Assembly: GCA_965116695.1 (NCBI GenBank)
Contig: OZ220706.1
Span: forward strand, 806,001 to 870,000
DNA: 64,000 nucleotides
Origin: JAJDTT01 sp965116695
Lineage (GTDB): Bacteria; Acidobacteriota; UBA6911; RPQK01; JAJDTT01
Direction: 5' to 3'
Of the stretch, positions 42,593-50,423 are shown piece by piece. Numbering within the stretch: the first letter of the stretch is position 1; every line of letters begins with the position of its first letter. The translations under genes and the position numbers were made by a program. The notes beneath the pieces were generated by a model, which ran no database searches, was not told the DNA's origin, and saw nothing but the letters and a program-made list of their open reading frames with translations.

Positions 42593-43678
42593 TTGACGGA
42601 AATGTTCATGCTCGCCGGGTTTATCCTGGCGGCCTACTCCATCGTGGCCAACGACGCCATCCAGACCCTGGGGACGTTTCTCAGCTCCAACTCCCGCCGG
42701 CCCTGGTGGGTGTTGTGGATCTACGCCTGCCTGATCCTCCTGGCGGTTCTGGTGTACGGATGGGTGACGAACGAGGGCGACATCGCCTACGGGCGCCTGG
42801 AGCAGTTCCCGGAGCCCCAGGGAGGCATCACCTGGCTGCACGCCATTCCTCCCGTGTTCATCCTGTTGTTGACCCGGTACGGCGTGCCGGTCAGCACCAC
42901 GTTCCTGGTGTTGACCGTCTTCGCCCCAACGAACCTGCTGAAGATCCTGACCAAGTCGCTGCTGGGCTACGGAGTCGCCATCGGGGTCGGATTCGTCCTC
43001 TATCTGATCGTCGCCAACCTCCTCGAATCCCGTTTCATGGCGACGAAGGACCGGCCTCCCAGACCCTACGCCGTCGCGTTGCAGTGGCTCGCAACCGCCT
43101 TTCTGTGGAGCCAGTGGCTGATCCAGGATCTGGCGAACATCTTCGTCTACCTGCCTCGCACCGCCGAGCTCGACGTGCTCATTTTCGCCGCTGTCGTGAT
43201 GCTGGTGCTGCACGCGGTCATCTTCAGGAACCGGGGGGGGCGGATTCAGCGAATCGTCACCTCCAAGACCAATACCACCGATATCCGAACGGCCACCCTC
43301 ATCGATTTCATCTATGCGACCATCCTCCTGTATTTCAAGGAGATGTCCAATATCCCCATGAGCACGACCTGGGTCTTTCTGGGATTGCTGGCGGGCCGCG
43401 AGCTGGCCCTGGCCTTCCGGCTCCGGCACCGCACGATTTCGGAGTCGATCCTTCTCGCCGGCAAGGACGTGGGGAAGGCGGCCATCGGTTTGGCGGTCAG
43501 CGTCGTGCTGGCGATCGGCTTGCCGATCCTGGATCGAAGTCTGCAACAGCGGTTTTCCGATTCGGCGGCTGGATCCGAACGAGCGGTCGAGGTGTCCGCG
43601 GGTGGTCCCGCGCCCGACGGCCCAAGTCCGGGCGCCGAGGCCGAAACCGGCCCCCGGCCAACTCCCGGGATTTGGTAG
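42593..43678 (+). CDS. PiT-like inorganic phosphate transporter homologue (integral membrane protein)
   Basis: 361 residues from a TTG at 42593 with AAAGGAG eight bases upstream; a later ATG has worse spacing. Ten or so hydrophobic segments. IVANDAIQTLGTFLSS and VPVSTTFLVLTVF resemble the two signature repeats of PiT phosphate permeases (GANDxxNAxGT, PVSTTH). MSTTWVFLGLLAGREL is the second half. The C-terminal tail is low complexity and acidic. It is a distant relative, and ion specificity cannot be assigned. It stands alone between two minus-strand genes. Confidence 0.65.
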   Translation: MTEMFMLAGFILAAYSIVANDAIQTLGTFLSSNSRRPWWVLWIYACLILLAVLVYGWVTNEGDIAYGRLEQFPEPQGGITWLHAIPPVFILLLTRYGVPVSTTFLVLTVFAPTNLLKILTKSLLGYGVAIGVGFVLYLIVANLLESRFMATKDRPPRPYAVALQWLATAFLWSQWLIQDLANIFVYLPRTAELDVLIFAAVVMLVLHAVIFRNRGGRIQRIVTSKTNTTDIRTATLIDFIYATILLYFKEMSNIPMSTTWVFLGLLAGRELALAFRLRHRTISESILLAGKDVGKAAIGLAVSVVLAIGLPILDRSLQQRFSDSAAGSERAVEVSAGGPAPDGPSPGAEAETGPRPTPGIW

Positions 43679-43699
43679 AGATCTCCGAAACGGTGGGAT

Positions 43700-44503
43700 T
43701 CAGCCGGAGGCGGAGTCCTCCAGCTCCCGCAGTCTGCTCAGGCACTCGCCCAGGCCCACCTGGCCGAAATGCATGAGGTTGCCGACGTTTATGAAGCGGT
43801 AGCCTTGTTCATAGGCTTTCCAACAGTCGTCGAACCCGGGGAATGTGATCCCGCTGGGCTTGCCGCAGGCGGCCGCACGGGCGGGAAAGTCCTCCAGGCA
43901 TTTCTGAACTTCCGGATGACCGATGTTCCCCAGGTGCCCCATCGACGCCGAGATATCGGCGGGACCGGCGAACACGACGTCGACCCCCTCGACTTCGGCG
44001 ATCCGCTCCAGGTTCGCCAGGCCCTCCGCCGTCTCTACCTGGACGATGACGCAGGTCTCCCGGTTGGCCGACTCCAGGTAGTCGTTGATGTCCACGTCCA
44101 GCAGCATCGGCCAGACCGGACCCACTCCCCGGTTTCCCTCGGGCGGAAACTTGCAGTACTCGACGGCCCGGCGCGCCTGTTCCGCATTGTCCACCTGCGG
44201 CACCATGATGCTGCTGCAGCCCATGTCCAAGCCCTTCTTGATGAGGCCCGGATCCAGATTCGGGACCCGCAGCATGGCGTCCCGCCCCTCGAGGCGGCAG
44301 ATGATGGGCACCATCTGGACTTCGTTGATCCCGAAGGGCCGATGTTCCGTGTCGATCCAGAGGAAGTCGATGCCTTGTTTCAGGGTGGCCTTGGCCAACA
44401 ATTCGGAGGCGTCCGAAAGGGCCGATCCCCAGGCCGCCCTGCCTTCCCCCAGAAGTTTCTTGATCCGATTCTGCAGCATCACGTCCTTTCCGGCCCTGTT
44501 CAT
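43700..44503 (-). CDS. HpcH/HpaI-family aldolase
   Basis: 267 residues. FLWIDTEHRPFGINEVQMVP, LIKKGLDMGCSSIMVPQVDNAEQARRAV, IVQVETAEGLANL and FAGPADISASMG are the metal-binding and active-site segments of the HpcH/HpaI class II aldolase family. Members cleave 2-keto-3-deoxy acids to pyruvate and an aldehyde. The conserved Glu in QVETAEG and Asp in PADIS support metal binding. No neighbouring aromatic or sugar-acid pathway gene is present, so the substrate is unknown. Confidence 0.88.
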   Translation of the reverse strand: MNRAGKDVMLQNRIKKLLGEGRAAWGSALSDASELLAKATLKQGIDFLWIDTEHRPFGINEVQMVPIICRLEGRDAMLRVPNLDPGLIKKGLDMGCSSIMVPQVDNAEQARRAVEYCKFPPEGNRGVGPVWPMLLDVDINDYLESANRETCVIVQVETAEGLANLERIAEVEGVDVVFAGPADISASMGHLGNIGHPEVQKCLEDFPARAAACGKPSGITFPGFDDCWKAYEQGYRFINVGNLMHFGQVGLGECLSRLRELEDSASG

Positions 44504-44745
44504 GAGAGGGCCTCAACAACCAACGTCCACCCGGACGCCCGATTGGGCGCGCACTATACCAGTACGCGGAGCAAGCCGCTACGTCATTCATTGCGGGCTC
44601 CCGCTCCCGGCCGGCACTTTTCACACTTCCGGTTTTCGGTCCGGTTTCCTCCTGCTCTCGATTTGGGTATCATTCCACTTCGACCGGAGCCGGGCGGTGC
44701 ATCCGGTGCCTGATCAAATAGATTGGTGTTTATTTAGGGGGACTT

Positions 44746-45141
44746 ATGCAACAAATTCTATCAAAGTACTCGAATGAGACTTACGCCCTGGTCCGGATCG
44801 TCTCCGGGTTTCTGTTCGCGTTTCACGGAGCCCAGAAGGTGCTGGGCCTCTTCGGCGGCGTGGGCGGAGATTCGGGAGCGGCGGCGCCCCTGATCAGCCT
44901 CATGGGCCTGGCCGGAATCGTGGAGTTGGTGGGAGGCCTGCTGATCGCCGTGGGGCTCCTGACCAGTTGGGCCGCCTTCATCTCCAGCGGGCAGATGGCC
45001 GTGGCCTACTTCATGGCCCATCAGCCTCACGGCTTGTGGCCCATCGAGAACAAGGGCGAGCTGGCCGCCGTCTACGCCTTTCTCTTTCTGTACATTGCGG
45101 CCAGGGGCGCGGGAATCTGGAGCCTCGACAAGAAGGGTTGA
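44746..45141 (+). CDS. DoxX-family membrane protein
   Basis: 131 residues with four hydrophobic helices. RIVSGFLFAFHGAQKVLGLFGG and LMGLAGIVELVGGLLIAVGL are DoxX hallmarks. AGGGGGA precedes the ATG by six bases. DoxX proteins are linked to thiol or quinone-related oxidation, but their roles vary. A 240-base AT-richer gap separates it from the divergent aldolase gene and probably carries both promoters. Confidence 0.88.
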   Translation: MQQILSKYSNETYALVRIVSGFLFAFHGAQKVLGLFGGVGGDSGAAAPLISLMGLAGIVELVGGLLIAVGLLTSWAAFISSGQMAVAYFMAHQPHGLWPIENKGELAAVYAFLFLYIAARGAGIWSLDKKG

Positions 45142-45159
45142 GCCCTCGGACAGGATTCC

Positions 45160-47307
45160 TTACCGCGTCGCCTCGCGGGCGATCTTGCGGTATACGTCCT
45201 GGCCCTTGCGAAACAGGTCCACGACCTTCTGTTTCTGGGCTGCATTCTTGAAGACCCCGTTGCGGTCGACCCGCTCCAGAAGCCGGTCGATCTGCTCCAC
45301 GAAATAGAGCGCATCCTCCCGGAAGTGGATGCGGGACCCGTCCCGGTAGCAGTAGACCGGGCTGCTGTGGGCGTAGAGTTCCGTGTCGTTGGGCACGAAG
45401 CGATGGGCTTCGCCGCGGACCCGAACGGCGATCCAGGCGCTCTCTTCCAGTTGGATGTCCCGTGACAGGGCCACCCGCAGGCCGTCGGCGGCGGCCGCCA
45501 CTTCATAGACCGGTTTCCCGTTGACCACCACCTCCATGGTCCGCATGGGAACATGGGAGACCGCGCTGGCCTCCACCCGAACCGTCTTGGATCCGGAACT
45601 CCAGCGGATCTCCTCCCCCGCCCCCTTGCCGTCGACGCTGAACTCGACGAGGGGAGCGTTGGAAGCGAAGCTCCTGCCCTCCAGGTAGGCCTGGATCCAC
45701 TTGTCATAAGTCAGGTGGGGCCCGGTCTTCACATAGACCCGCCCGGCGCCCGCCAGCAAGTGGTAGGGGACATTCAAAAAACAGTCGGTCCCCGCCGAGA
45801 TCCCGGTGCGGAATCCGGAGTTGAGCAACCGGTACCAGTCGGCCGTGTTCTTCTCCTCGTTCCCCTGGCACATGACGTCGATGGTGTCCATCGCTCCCAG
45901 GGCGAAGTTCACCGGATATTCCTGAGGCAGCCCCGGATGCACCTGGACGACGGCCGCTCCCTGCTGCTTGGCGGCAACCGCCAATTGGTGATTCGACGGA
46001 TAGTCGTATACCTGGTCGGTCCGGGGCCATCCGGTGTACGAGGGGTGCACGAACTCCTTGAGCTTCAGGAAGGCCATGTGCCCGTAGACCCGCAGGTTCC
46101 TCATCTCCTGGTTCCAGTAGAGGATGTAGTTCTTCTCCGAGAGGCGGTTGGGTTTCCCTTCGAAATGGATCAGGTCGGTGATGTATCCGTCGGTGTCGTT
46201 GCAGGCCAGCAGGTGGGGGACGTTCAGATCTTCGGCCTTGGTGATCCGCAGCACGTCCTCAGGCCGGATCCGGGTATCGGAAAAGAGGTTGGGGTGGATG
46301 TGGGTGTCTCCCGAGAACCAGCCCTTGGCCGCCATGTTGTAAGGACGCGCCAGACGGGCCACGACCTCCTTCCGGCCGGACGCCGGCATCTGAAAGCTGG
46401 TTTCGAAGGGCGCATACTCCAATCCCTTGATCACCTCCAGGCGGGTCTCGCCCTCGGGCAGACTCACGGAGAATCCACCGTCGGTGTAGAAGTAGTATTC
46501 CCCGCCAAAGGGTTGGCCGTAGTCGGCGCTGGTAATCCGGGGAATGATTTCCTTCGGCGTGTGGCGCTTGCTGTCGGCGCCGGTGAGATAGACGCGGGCG
46601 GGCGTCGGAAGGCCCGATTCGTCCACCACCTTCACGCGTAGCAGACTCATGTTTCTGACCCGCGCCGGGACCGGGATCCGACCCGTGACGCCACCCGCGT
46701 CCACCCTGAGCACGAGTTTCGAAGCCTCATTCCGGATGGCGGAGACGATCAGCCATGCGCCTGTGGTCTCCCCTCCCCGGAGGCGGACGATCCGGGGCTC
46801 CACTTCCACGTCTTCGGAACCGGAACCGATGGTCACCGTTACGTCCGCAGCGCCGGCGTTACGAATGATCACCGGAATTTCCGTTCCTTCGATCCCCAAC
46901 AGATCCAGTTTCGCGGGCGCCTCAACCAGAGTCACGGCGGAACCGACCTCGATCTTGGTGAGCTGAGGACAGGTGAGGGCTTCGTAGCTCTCGGTGGTGA
47001 ACCGGAGGATCTCCTCCAATGCCGGAGCTTCGGTGCCGGTGCCGTTCCAGCGCCGGAAAAAGCCCCCGACCTTGCCCTTGAGGGTTCGCTGCAACCGGGC
47101 CACGCTCCGGTCCGTCTCGGTCCACTGCAACAGGTGAATGGCGAATTCGGCAAGGTCGGAGAGTTGGCGGCCGATGACCGGATCCCCGATGAAGTCGGGG
47201 GCCGTGAACGGAACCAGAGTATTCGGCGGACCTTCGTGCCCGTCCAGGGAAAAGGTGGAGAAGCCAATGACGAAAACGAGTGAAACGATGGCGAGGGTTC
47301 TTTTCAT
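45160..47307 (-). CDS. Secreted CehA/McbA-family metallohydrolase
   Basis: About 715 residues from the ATG at 47307, the start of a signal peptide (TLAIVSLVFVIGFSTFSL). Beta-rich domains (about 110-335) precede a PHP-like metal centre: GWFSGDTHIHPNLFSDTRIRPEDVL and later VVQVHPGLPQEYPV. A C-terminal beta domain and helical tail follow. The family includes carbaryl hydrolases CehA and McbA; most members are uncharacterised and sit among sugar genes in acidobacteria and planctomycetes. Substrate unknown. Confidence 0.8.
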   Translation of the reverse strand: MKRTLAIVSLVFVIGFSTFSLDGHEGPPNTLVPFTAPDFIGDPVIGRQLSDLAEFAIHLLQWTETDRSVARLQRTLKGKVGGFFRRWNGTGTEAPALEEILRFTTESYEALTCPQLTKIEVGSAVTLVEAPAKLDLLGIEGTEIPVIIRNAGAADVTVTIGSGSEDVEVEPRIVRLRGGETTGAWLIVSAIRNEASKLVLRVDAGGVTGRIPVPARVRNMSLLRVKVVDESGLPTPARVYLTGADSKRHTPKEIIPRITSADYGQPFGGEYYFYTDGGFSVSLPEGETRLEVIKGLEYAPFETSFQMPASGRKEVVARLARPYNMAAKGWFSGDTHIHPNLFSDTRIRPEDVLRITKAEDLNVPHLLACNDTDGYITDLIHFEGKPNRLSEKNYILYWNQEMRNLRVYGHMAFLKLKEFVHPSYTGWPRTDQVYDYPSNHQLAVAAKQQGAAVVQVHPGLPQEYPVNFALGAMDTIDVMCQGNEEKNTADWYRLLNSGFRTGISAGTDCFLNVPYHLLAGAGRVYVKTGPHLTYDKWIQAYLEGRSFASNAPLVEFSVDGKGAGEEIRWSSGSKTVRVEASAVSHVPMRTMEVVVNGKPVYEVAAAADGLRVALSRDIQLEESAWIAVRVRGEAHRFVPNDTELYAHSSPVYCYRDGSRIHFREDALYFVEQIDRLLERVDRNGVFKNAAQKQKVVDLFRKGQDVYRKIAREATR

Positions 47308-47492
47308 GATACCCGGGAGCCTAGTCCCCCGTCGGCAACCGGTCAAGACGGCATGCCGACCCCGGCGTTCTCATTTTTTCCTGGGGTTCGGAAGAACCGG
47401 GGATGGTTTGGCACCAAATACCTGGTGGGTGCCCTCTCTCGTCCCCGCATCGGTTGCCGGCCGGGATAGAGCGACCACACAAGGTCGCGCCC

Positions 47493-48974
47493 CTACGTGT
47501 CCAGCAGCCGGTCGATGTCCGGGTCCAGCACGGGCCGGGGCGACGCCAGGGAGATCCCGACGAACAGGGTCAGGGACGCCAGCAGCGAAATCGCGCCCGG
47601 ATCGATGCCCCACGGGACTTGGACGTCGAGCAGACGACACGCGAAATTGATGGACAGGCTGACCAGGATGGCGGTCTTGGCCGCCAGCGGCGTGGCCCGC
47701 TTCCAGTTCAATCCCAGGGCCACGACCGGGACCAGGGCCGCGGCGAAGGTACCCCAACCGAAGGCGCCCAGAATGGCCACCAGGTCGCCGCTGTAGAGGG
47801 CGAACACCGAAGCCACGGCGGCGATGATCACGGTGGCCGTCCGGGCCCAGAACAACTCGTTGCCCAGCGACCGTCCCCGGAGCGCCCGGGGAATGTCGTG
47901 GACGACGGCGGCCGCGCCGATGTTCAGAAAGCCGTCGGCGGTAGACATGATGGCCGCGAAGAGCGCTGCGAAGACCAGACCGGCCAGGACCGGGGGAACG
48001 TAGTGCGCGAGGAACTGCGGAGCAGCCGAATCGGCTCCTTCCAATTCCGGATGCATCCCCCGGATCACCAGGGCCCGCATGGCCAGGCCGATGCTGATCC
48101 AGAGCAGCGCCGACACGGCGTATCCGAGGGCGGCCACAGGCAGGATGTACTTGGCGTCCCGGATCCTCCGGTTCATCATCATCTTGGTGACGACGTGGGG
48201 TTGACCGGCGACCCCCAGGATGAAGAGCAGATACCAGGACAGCCCCTGGAATGCTCCCAGTGTTCCCCAGGGGCTCATGGAGCCGGCGTCGTCGGCCGAG
48301 ATGGTCGAGACGATCCCGTTCCAACCCCCGGGGGCCACGTTGGCCGTCGCCAGGAAGACCAGCACGGCGGCGGCCACCATCACCAGTCCCTGGACCAGGT
48401 CCGTATAGACGGAGGCGATGATGCCGCCCGTCACGCAGTAGAAGACCAGCACCGCGCAGGAGAAGGCCACGCAGGCCTCGATGCTGAAAACGCCGAGGCC
48501 GGCGCCTGAGACCAGGTCCCGGAGCACCGTGGCCATGGCCAGGATCTGGGTCGCCAGGTACCCCATGACCCCCAGGAGAATGGCCAGAGCGGCCAGGAAC
48601 CGGCATCCCTCGCTGCCGTATCGCGCCGCCACCGCATCGGGCAGCGAGACCGGCTCCCTGAGCTCGGCCAGAAGCCGGATCCGCTTGGCCAGCAGCGCGA
48701 AACAGAGGACGTAACCCAGGGGAATGGACATCACCATCCAGACGGAGGTCATTCCCATCCGGTAGACCAGCCCGGGGCCCCCCACGAATCCGAACCCGCT
48801 CATGGTGCTGGAGAAGACGGCCAAACCGGTGACCCAGATGCCGAGATCCCGCCCGGCCATGAAGAAGTCCCGCGTGGAGCGTGTCCGGCTCAGGGCCCAA
48901 AGGCCGACGGCGACGCACATCACCATGTACAGGCCCACGAAGAGCAGGATCACCGAGCTTCGGGAGAGATCCAT
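47493..48974 (-). CDS. Sodium:solute symporter (SSS family)
   Basis: 493 residues from the ATG at 48974, which lies inside GAGAGGGTGATGG; the stop of the upstream gene overlaps as TGATG. About 13 transmembrane segments. STRDFFMAGRDLGIWVTGLAVFSSTMSGFGFVGGPGLVY in outline is the SSS opening, and the GGIIASVYTDLVQGLVM and LFAAIMSTADGFLNIGAAAVVHDI phrases are family signatures. It imports an unknown organic solute with sodium. Its coupling to a small membrane protein mirrors SSS genes that need a helper subunit. Confidence 0.9.
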   Translation of the reverse strand: MDLSRSSVILLFVGLYMVMCVAVGLWALSRTRSTRDFFMAGRDLGIWVTGLAVFSSTMSGFGFVGGPGLVYRMGMTSVWMVMSIPLGYVLCFALLAKRIRLLAELREPVSLPDAVAARYGSEGCRFLAALAILLGVMGYLATQILAMATVLRDLVSGAGLGVFSIEACVAFSCAVLVFYCVTGGIIASVYTDLVQGLVMVAAAVLVFLATANVAPGGWNGIVSTISADDAGSMSPWGTLGAFQGLSWYLLFILGVAGQPHVVTKMMMNRRIRDAKYILPVAALGYAVSALLWISIGLAMRALVIRGMHPELEGADSAAPQFLAHYVPPVLAGLVFAALFAAIMSTADGFLNIGAAAVVHDIPRALRGRSLGNELFWARTATVIIAAVASVFALYSGDLVAILGAFGWGTFAAALVPVVALGLNWKRATPLAAKTAILVSLSINFACRLLDVQVPWGIDPGAISLLASLTLFVGISLASPRPVLDPDIDRLLDT

Positions 48975-49513
48975 CACCCTCTCCCCTCCTCTCTTCGGGA
49001 TCGGACCCACCGGCGAAAACGGCGGTTGGTCTCCTCCGGCAGGATCCAACGGTCGAATCCGACGACGTACAGGATCACGAAGTAGATGGGCGGCAGGATC
49101 CAAAGGAAGAAAACCATCACCACGGTCGGCGGCGGGAAGGACCAGAGGGAGGGCGCGACGGGATAGACGTGCGCCAGAATCAACCAGGAGAAGATTCCGG
49201 CGTGGAGGAGGCCGCCCAGCGCCAGGGGAATTCGCAGCGGGACCCATCCCTTTCGTCCTGCCAAGCCCAGACCCAGGAGACAGAGGTATACGGCGATCTG
49301 CAGCGTCCCCGCCAGCCAGACCCAGGCCAGGAGCGGGTCATTGCTCTCCCAACTCCAACCGCTGCGCTCCATGGTGGAAAACCGGGGATGATCGACGGGT
49401 CCCCAGCCGCTCCTGGCGCCGTGGAGAATGAGGGCTCCCAGGACCAGGCTCAGCGCGGCCAGCAGAGCCAGGAGCATCCATGTCAGCCGAGTTCGCGGAT
49501 CTTTATCTCTCAT
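48974..49513 (-). CDS. Small integral membrane protein paired with the symporter
   Basis: 179 residues, four predicted transmembrane helices (about 10-32, 62-85, 95-117, 125-150), with a short Arg-rich tail. I do not recognise a named family. Its stop overlaps the SSS start (TGATG), so the two are translationally coupled. A possible helper subunit of the symporter, by position only. Its C-terminal RRFRRWVRSRREEG would face the cytoplasm under the positive-inside rule. Confidence 0.75.
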   Translation of the reverse strand: MRDKDPRTRLTWMLLALLAALSLVLGALILHGARSGWGPVDHPRFSTMERSGWSWESNDPLLAWVWLAGTLQIAVYLCLLGLGLAGRKGWVPLRIPLALGGLLHAGIFSWLILAHVYPVAPSLWSFPPPTVVMVFFLWILPPIYFVILYVVGFDRWILPEETNRRFRRWVRSRREEGRG

Positions 49514-49520
49514 TCCGGCA

Positions 49521-49660
49521 CTACCCCGCAGGAGCGAAGAGGGGTACCAGGAAGACCAGCAGAATCAGAATCACCACCGTCAGCGGCGTCCCGGCCCGGA
49601 TGTAGTCCATGCTTCGATACCCGCGAGAAGAACGAAGAGAAAGCCGATTTCAGGGGTCAT
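49521..49660 (-). pseudogene. Relic of an SLC13-type transporter (start and end joined by deletion)
   Basis: The ATG at 49660 opens MTPEIGFLFVLLAG, like the first residues of SLC13/DASS permeases. Forty-six bases on, in another frame, come DYIRAGTPLTVVILILLVFL and VPLFAPAG with a TAG stop at 49521, like the last transmembrane helix of the same family. A normal gene is around 1.7 kb, so nearly all of the middle is missing and the two frames no longer match. It fills most of the gap before the next region. Confidence 0.6.
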
Positions 49661-49765
49661 GCCGCGGCTCTCTAATAACACCGGCTCACGGAACCGGTCA
49701 ATCGGGCCTGGCGGAACCGCAGCGAAACAATCCCGGCCCGGCCGCGTACTGGAGGGATGAAAGTC

Positions 49766-49804
49766 ATGAGAAAGACGCGCATTCGAAAACGGTACAGGAG
49801 GTAG
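49766..49804 (+). CDS. Twelve-codon arginine-rich leader peptide (candidate)
   Basis: An ATG at 49766 has GGAGGG nine bases upstream and reads MRKTRIRKRYRR. Six of twelve residues are Arg, coded by AGA, CGC, CGA, CGG, AGG and AGG, and two more are Lys. The TAG stop ends eight bases before the next gene's ATG, and the last two codons form that gene's AGGAGG ribosome site. A second in-frame ATG lies at 49757. This layout suits leader-peptide attenuation or translational coupling. Because the SD itself supplies two Arg codons, chance remains possible. Confidence 0.45.
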   Translation: MRKTRIRKRYRR

Positions 49805-49811
49805 ATCGAAA

Positions 49812-50423
49812 ATGTCTCAACAGAGTCGGATCGTCCCATTGTTTGCCGCGGTTCTCGGGTTGCTCTGGATGGGAACGGAATCCTTCGCAGCCCAATCCCC
49901 GAACTTCTCGGGGGACTGGATCCTCAACGAGGACAAGAGCGACATGCCGCGATTCGGACGCGGACGCGGCGGGGGCCGCGACGGCGGATTCCGTGGCGGA
50001 GGCCGCGGTGGCGGAGGCCGAGGCGACGGGGGCCGGGAGGGCGGATCCCGTGGCGGCCGGCGCGGCGGCGGCCGGGGTGCTGCAATGGCTCCGTCGCAAT
50101 TGTCGGTGCAGCACAACAACGATACTCTGACCGTCACCCGGGAAGGGGGGCGAGGCCAGTCCCGCGAGATGACCCTCAAGCCCGGCGCCGGCCCGCAGGA
50201 ATTCTCTTCCTTCATGGGTGTGGGGACGGTGGAGGCGAAATGGAAGGGCTCGGAACTGGAAGTCAAGCAGGTTCAGGAACGCGAGACTCCCAGGGGCAAT
50301 TTCAAGATCGAGCAGAAGACACGGTGGAGCCTTTCGGACGACGGCAGGACCCTGACCACGAAAGTCACGCTCAAGACACCCCGGGGTGACATGGACCATA
50401 CGCTGGTCTACGACAAGGAATGA
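49812..50423 (+). CDS. Secreted protein with a Gly/Arg-rich insert and beta-rich C-terminal domain
   Basis: 203 residues. A signal peptide (1-27) is followed by PNFSGDWILNEDKSDMP, a short motif common in acidobacterial secreted proteins. Residues about 49-91 are a tract of Gly, Arg and Asp with RGG and RGGG units. A lipocalin-like beta domain (about 95-203; LSVQHNNDTLTVTREGG, TRWSLSDDGRTLTTKVTL) follows. It is a periplasmic or secreted protein of unknown function. It starts the operon after the leader ORF and overlaps the next gene by four bases. Confidence 0.75.
   Translation: MSQQSRIVPLFAAVLGLLWMGTESFAAQSPNFSGDWILNEDKSDMPRFGRGRGGGRDGGFRGGGRGGGGRGDGGREGGSRGGRRGGGRGAAMAPSQLSVQHNNDTLTVTREGGRGQSREMTLKPGAGPQEFSSFMGVGTVEAKWKGSELEVKQVQERETPRGNFKIEQKTRWSLSDDGRTLTTKVTLKTPRGDMDHTLVYDKE

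Noticed and set aside
49958..50090. Repetitive GGC/CGC-rich DNA that looks like a tandem or CRISPR-type repeat
   Set aside because: Units are irregular and keep one reading frame inside a signal-bearing gene. It is low-complexity coding DNA.
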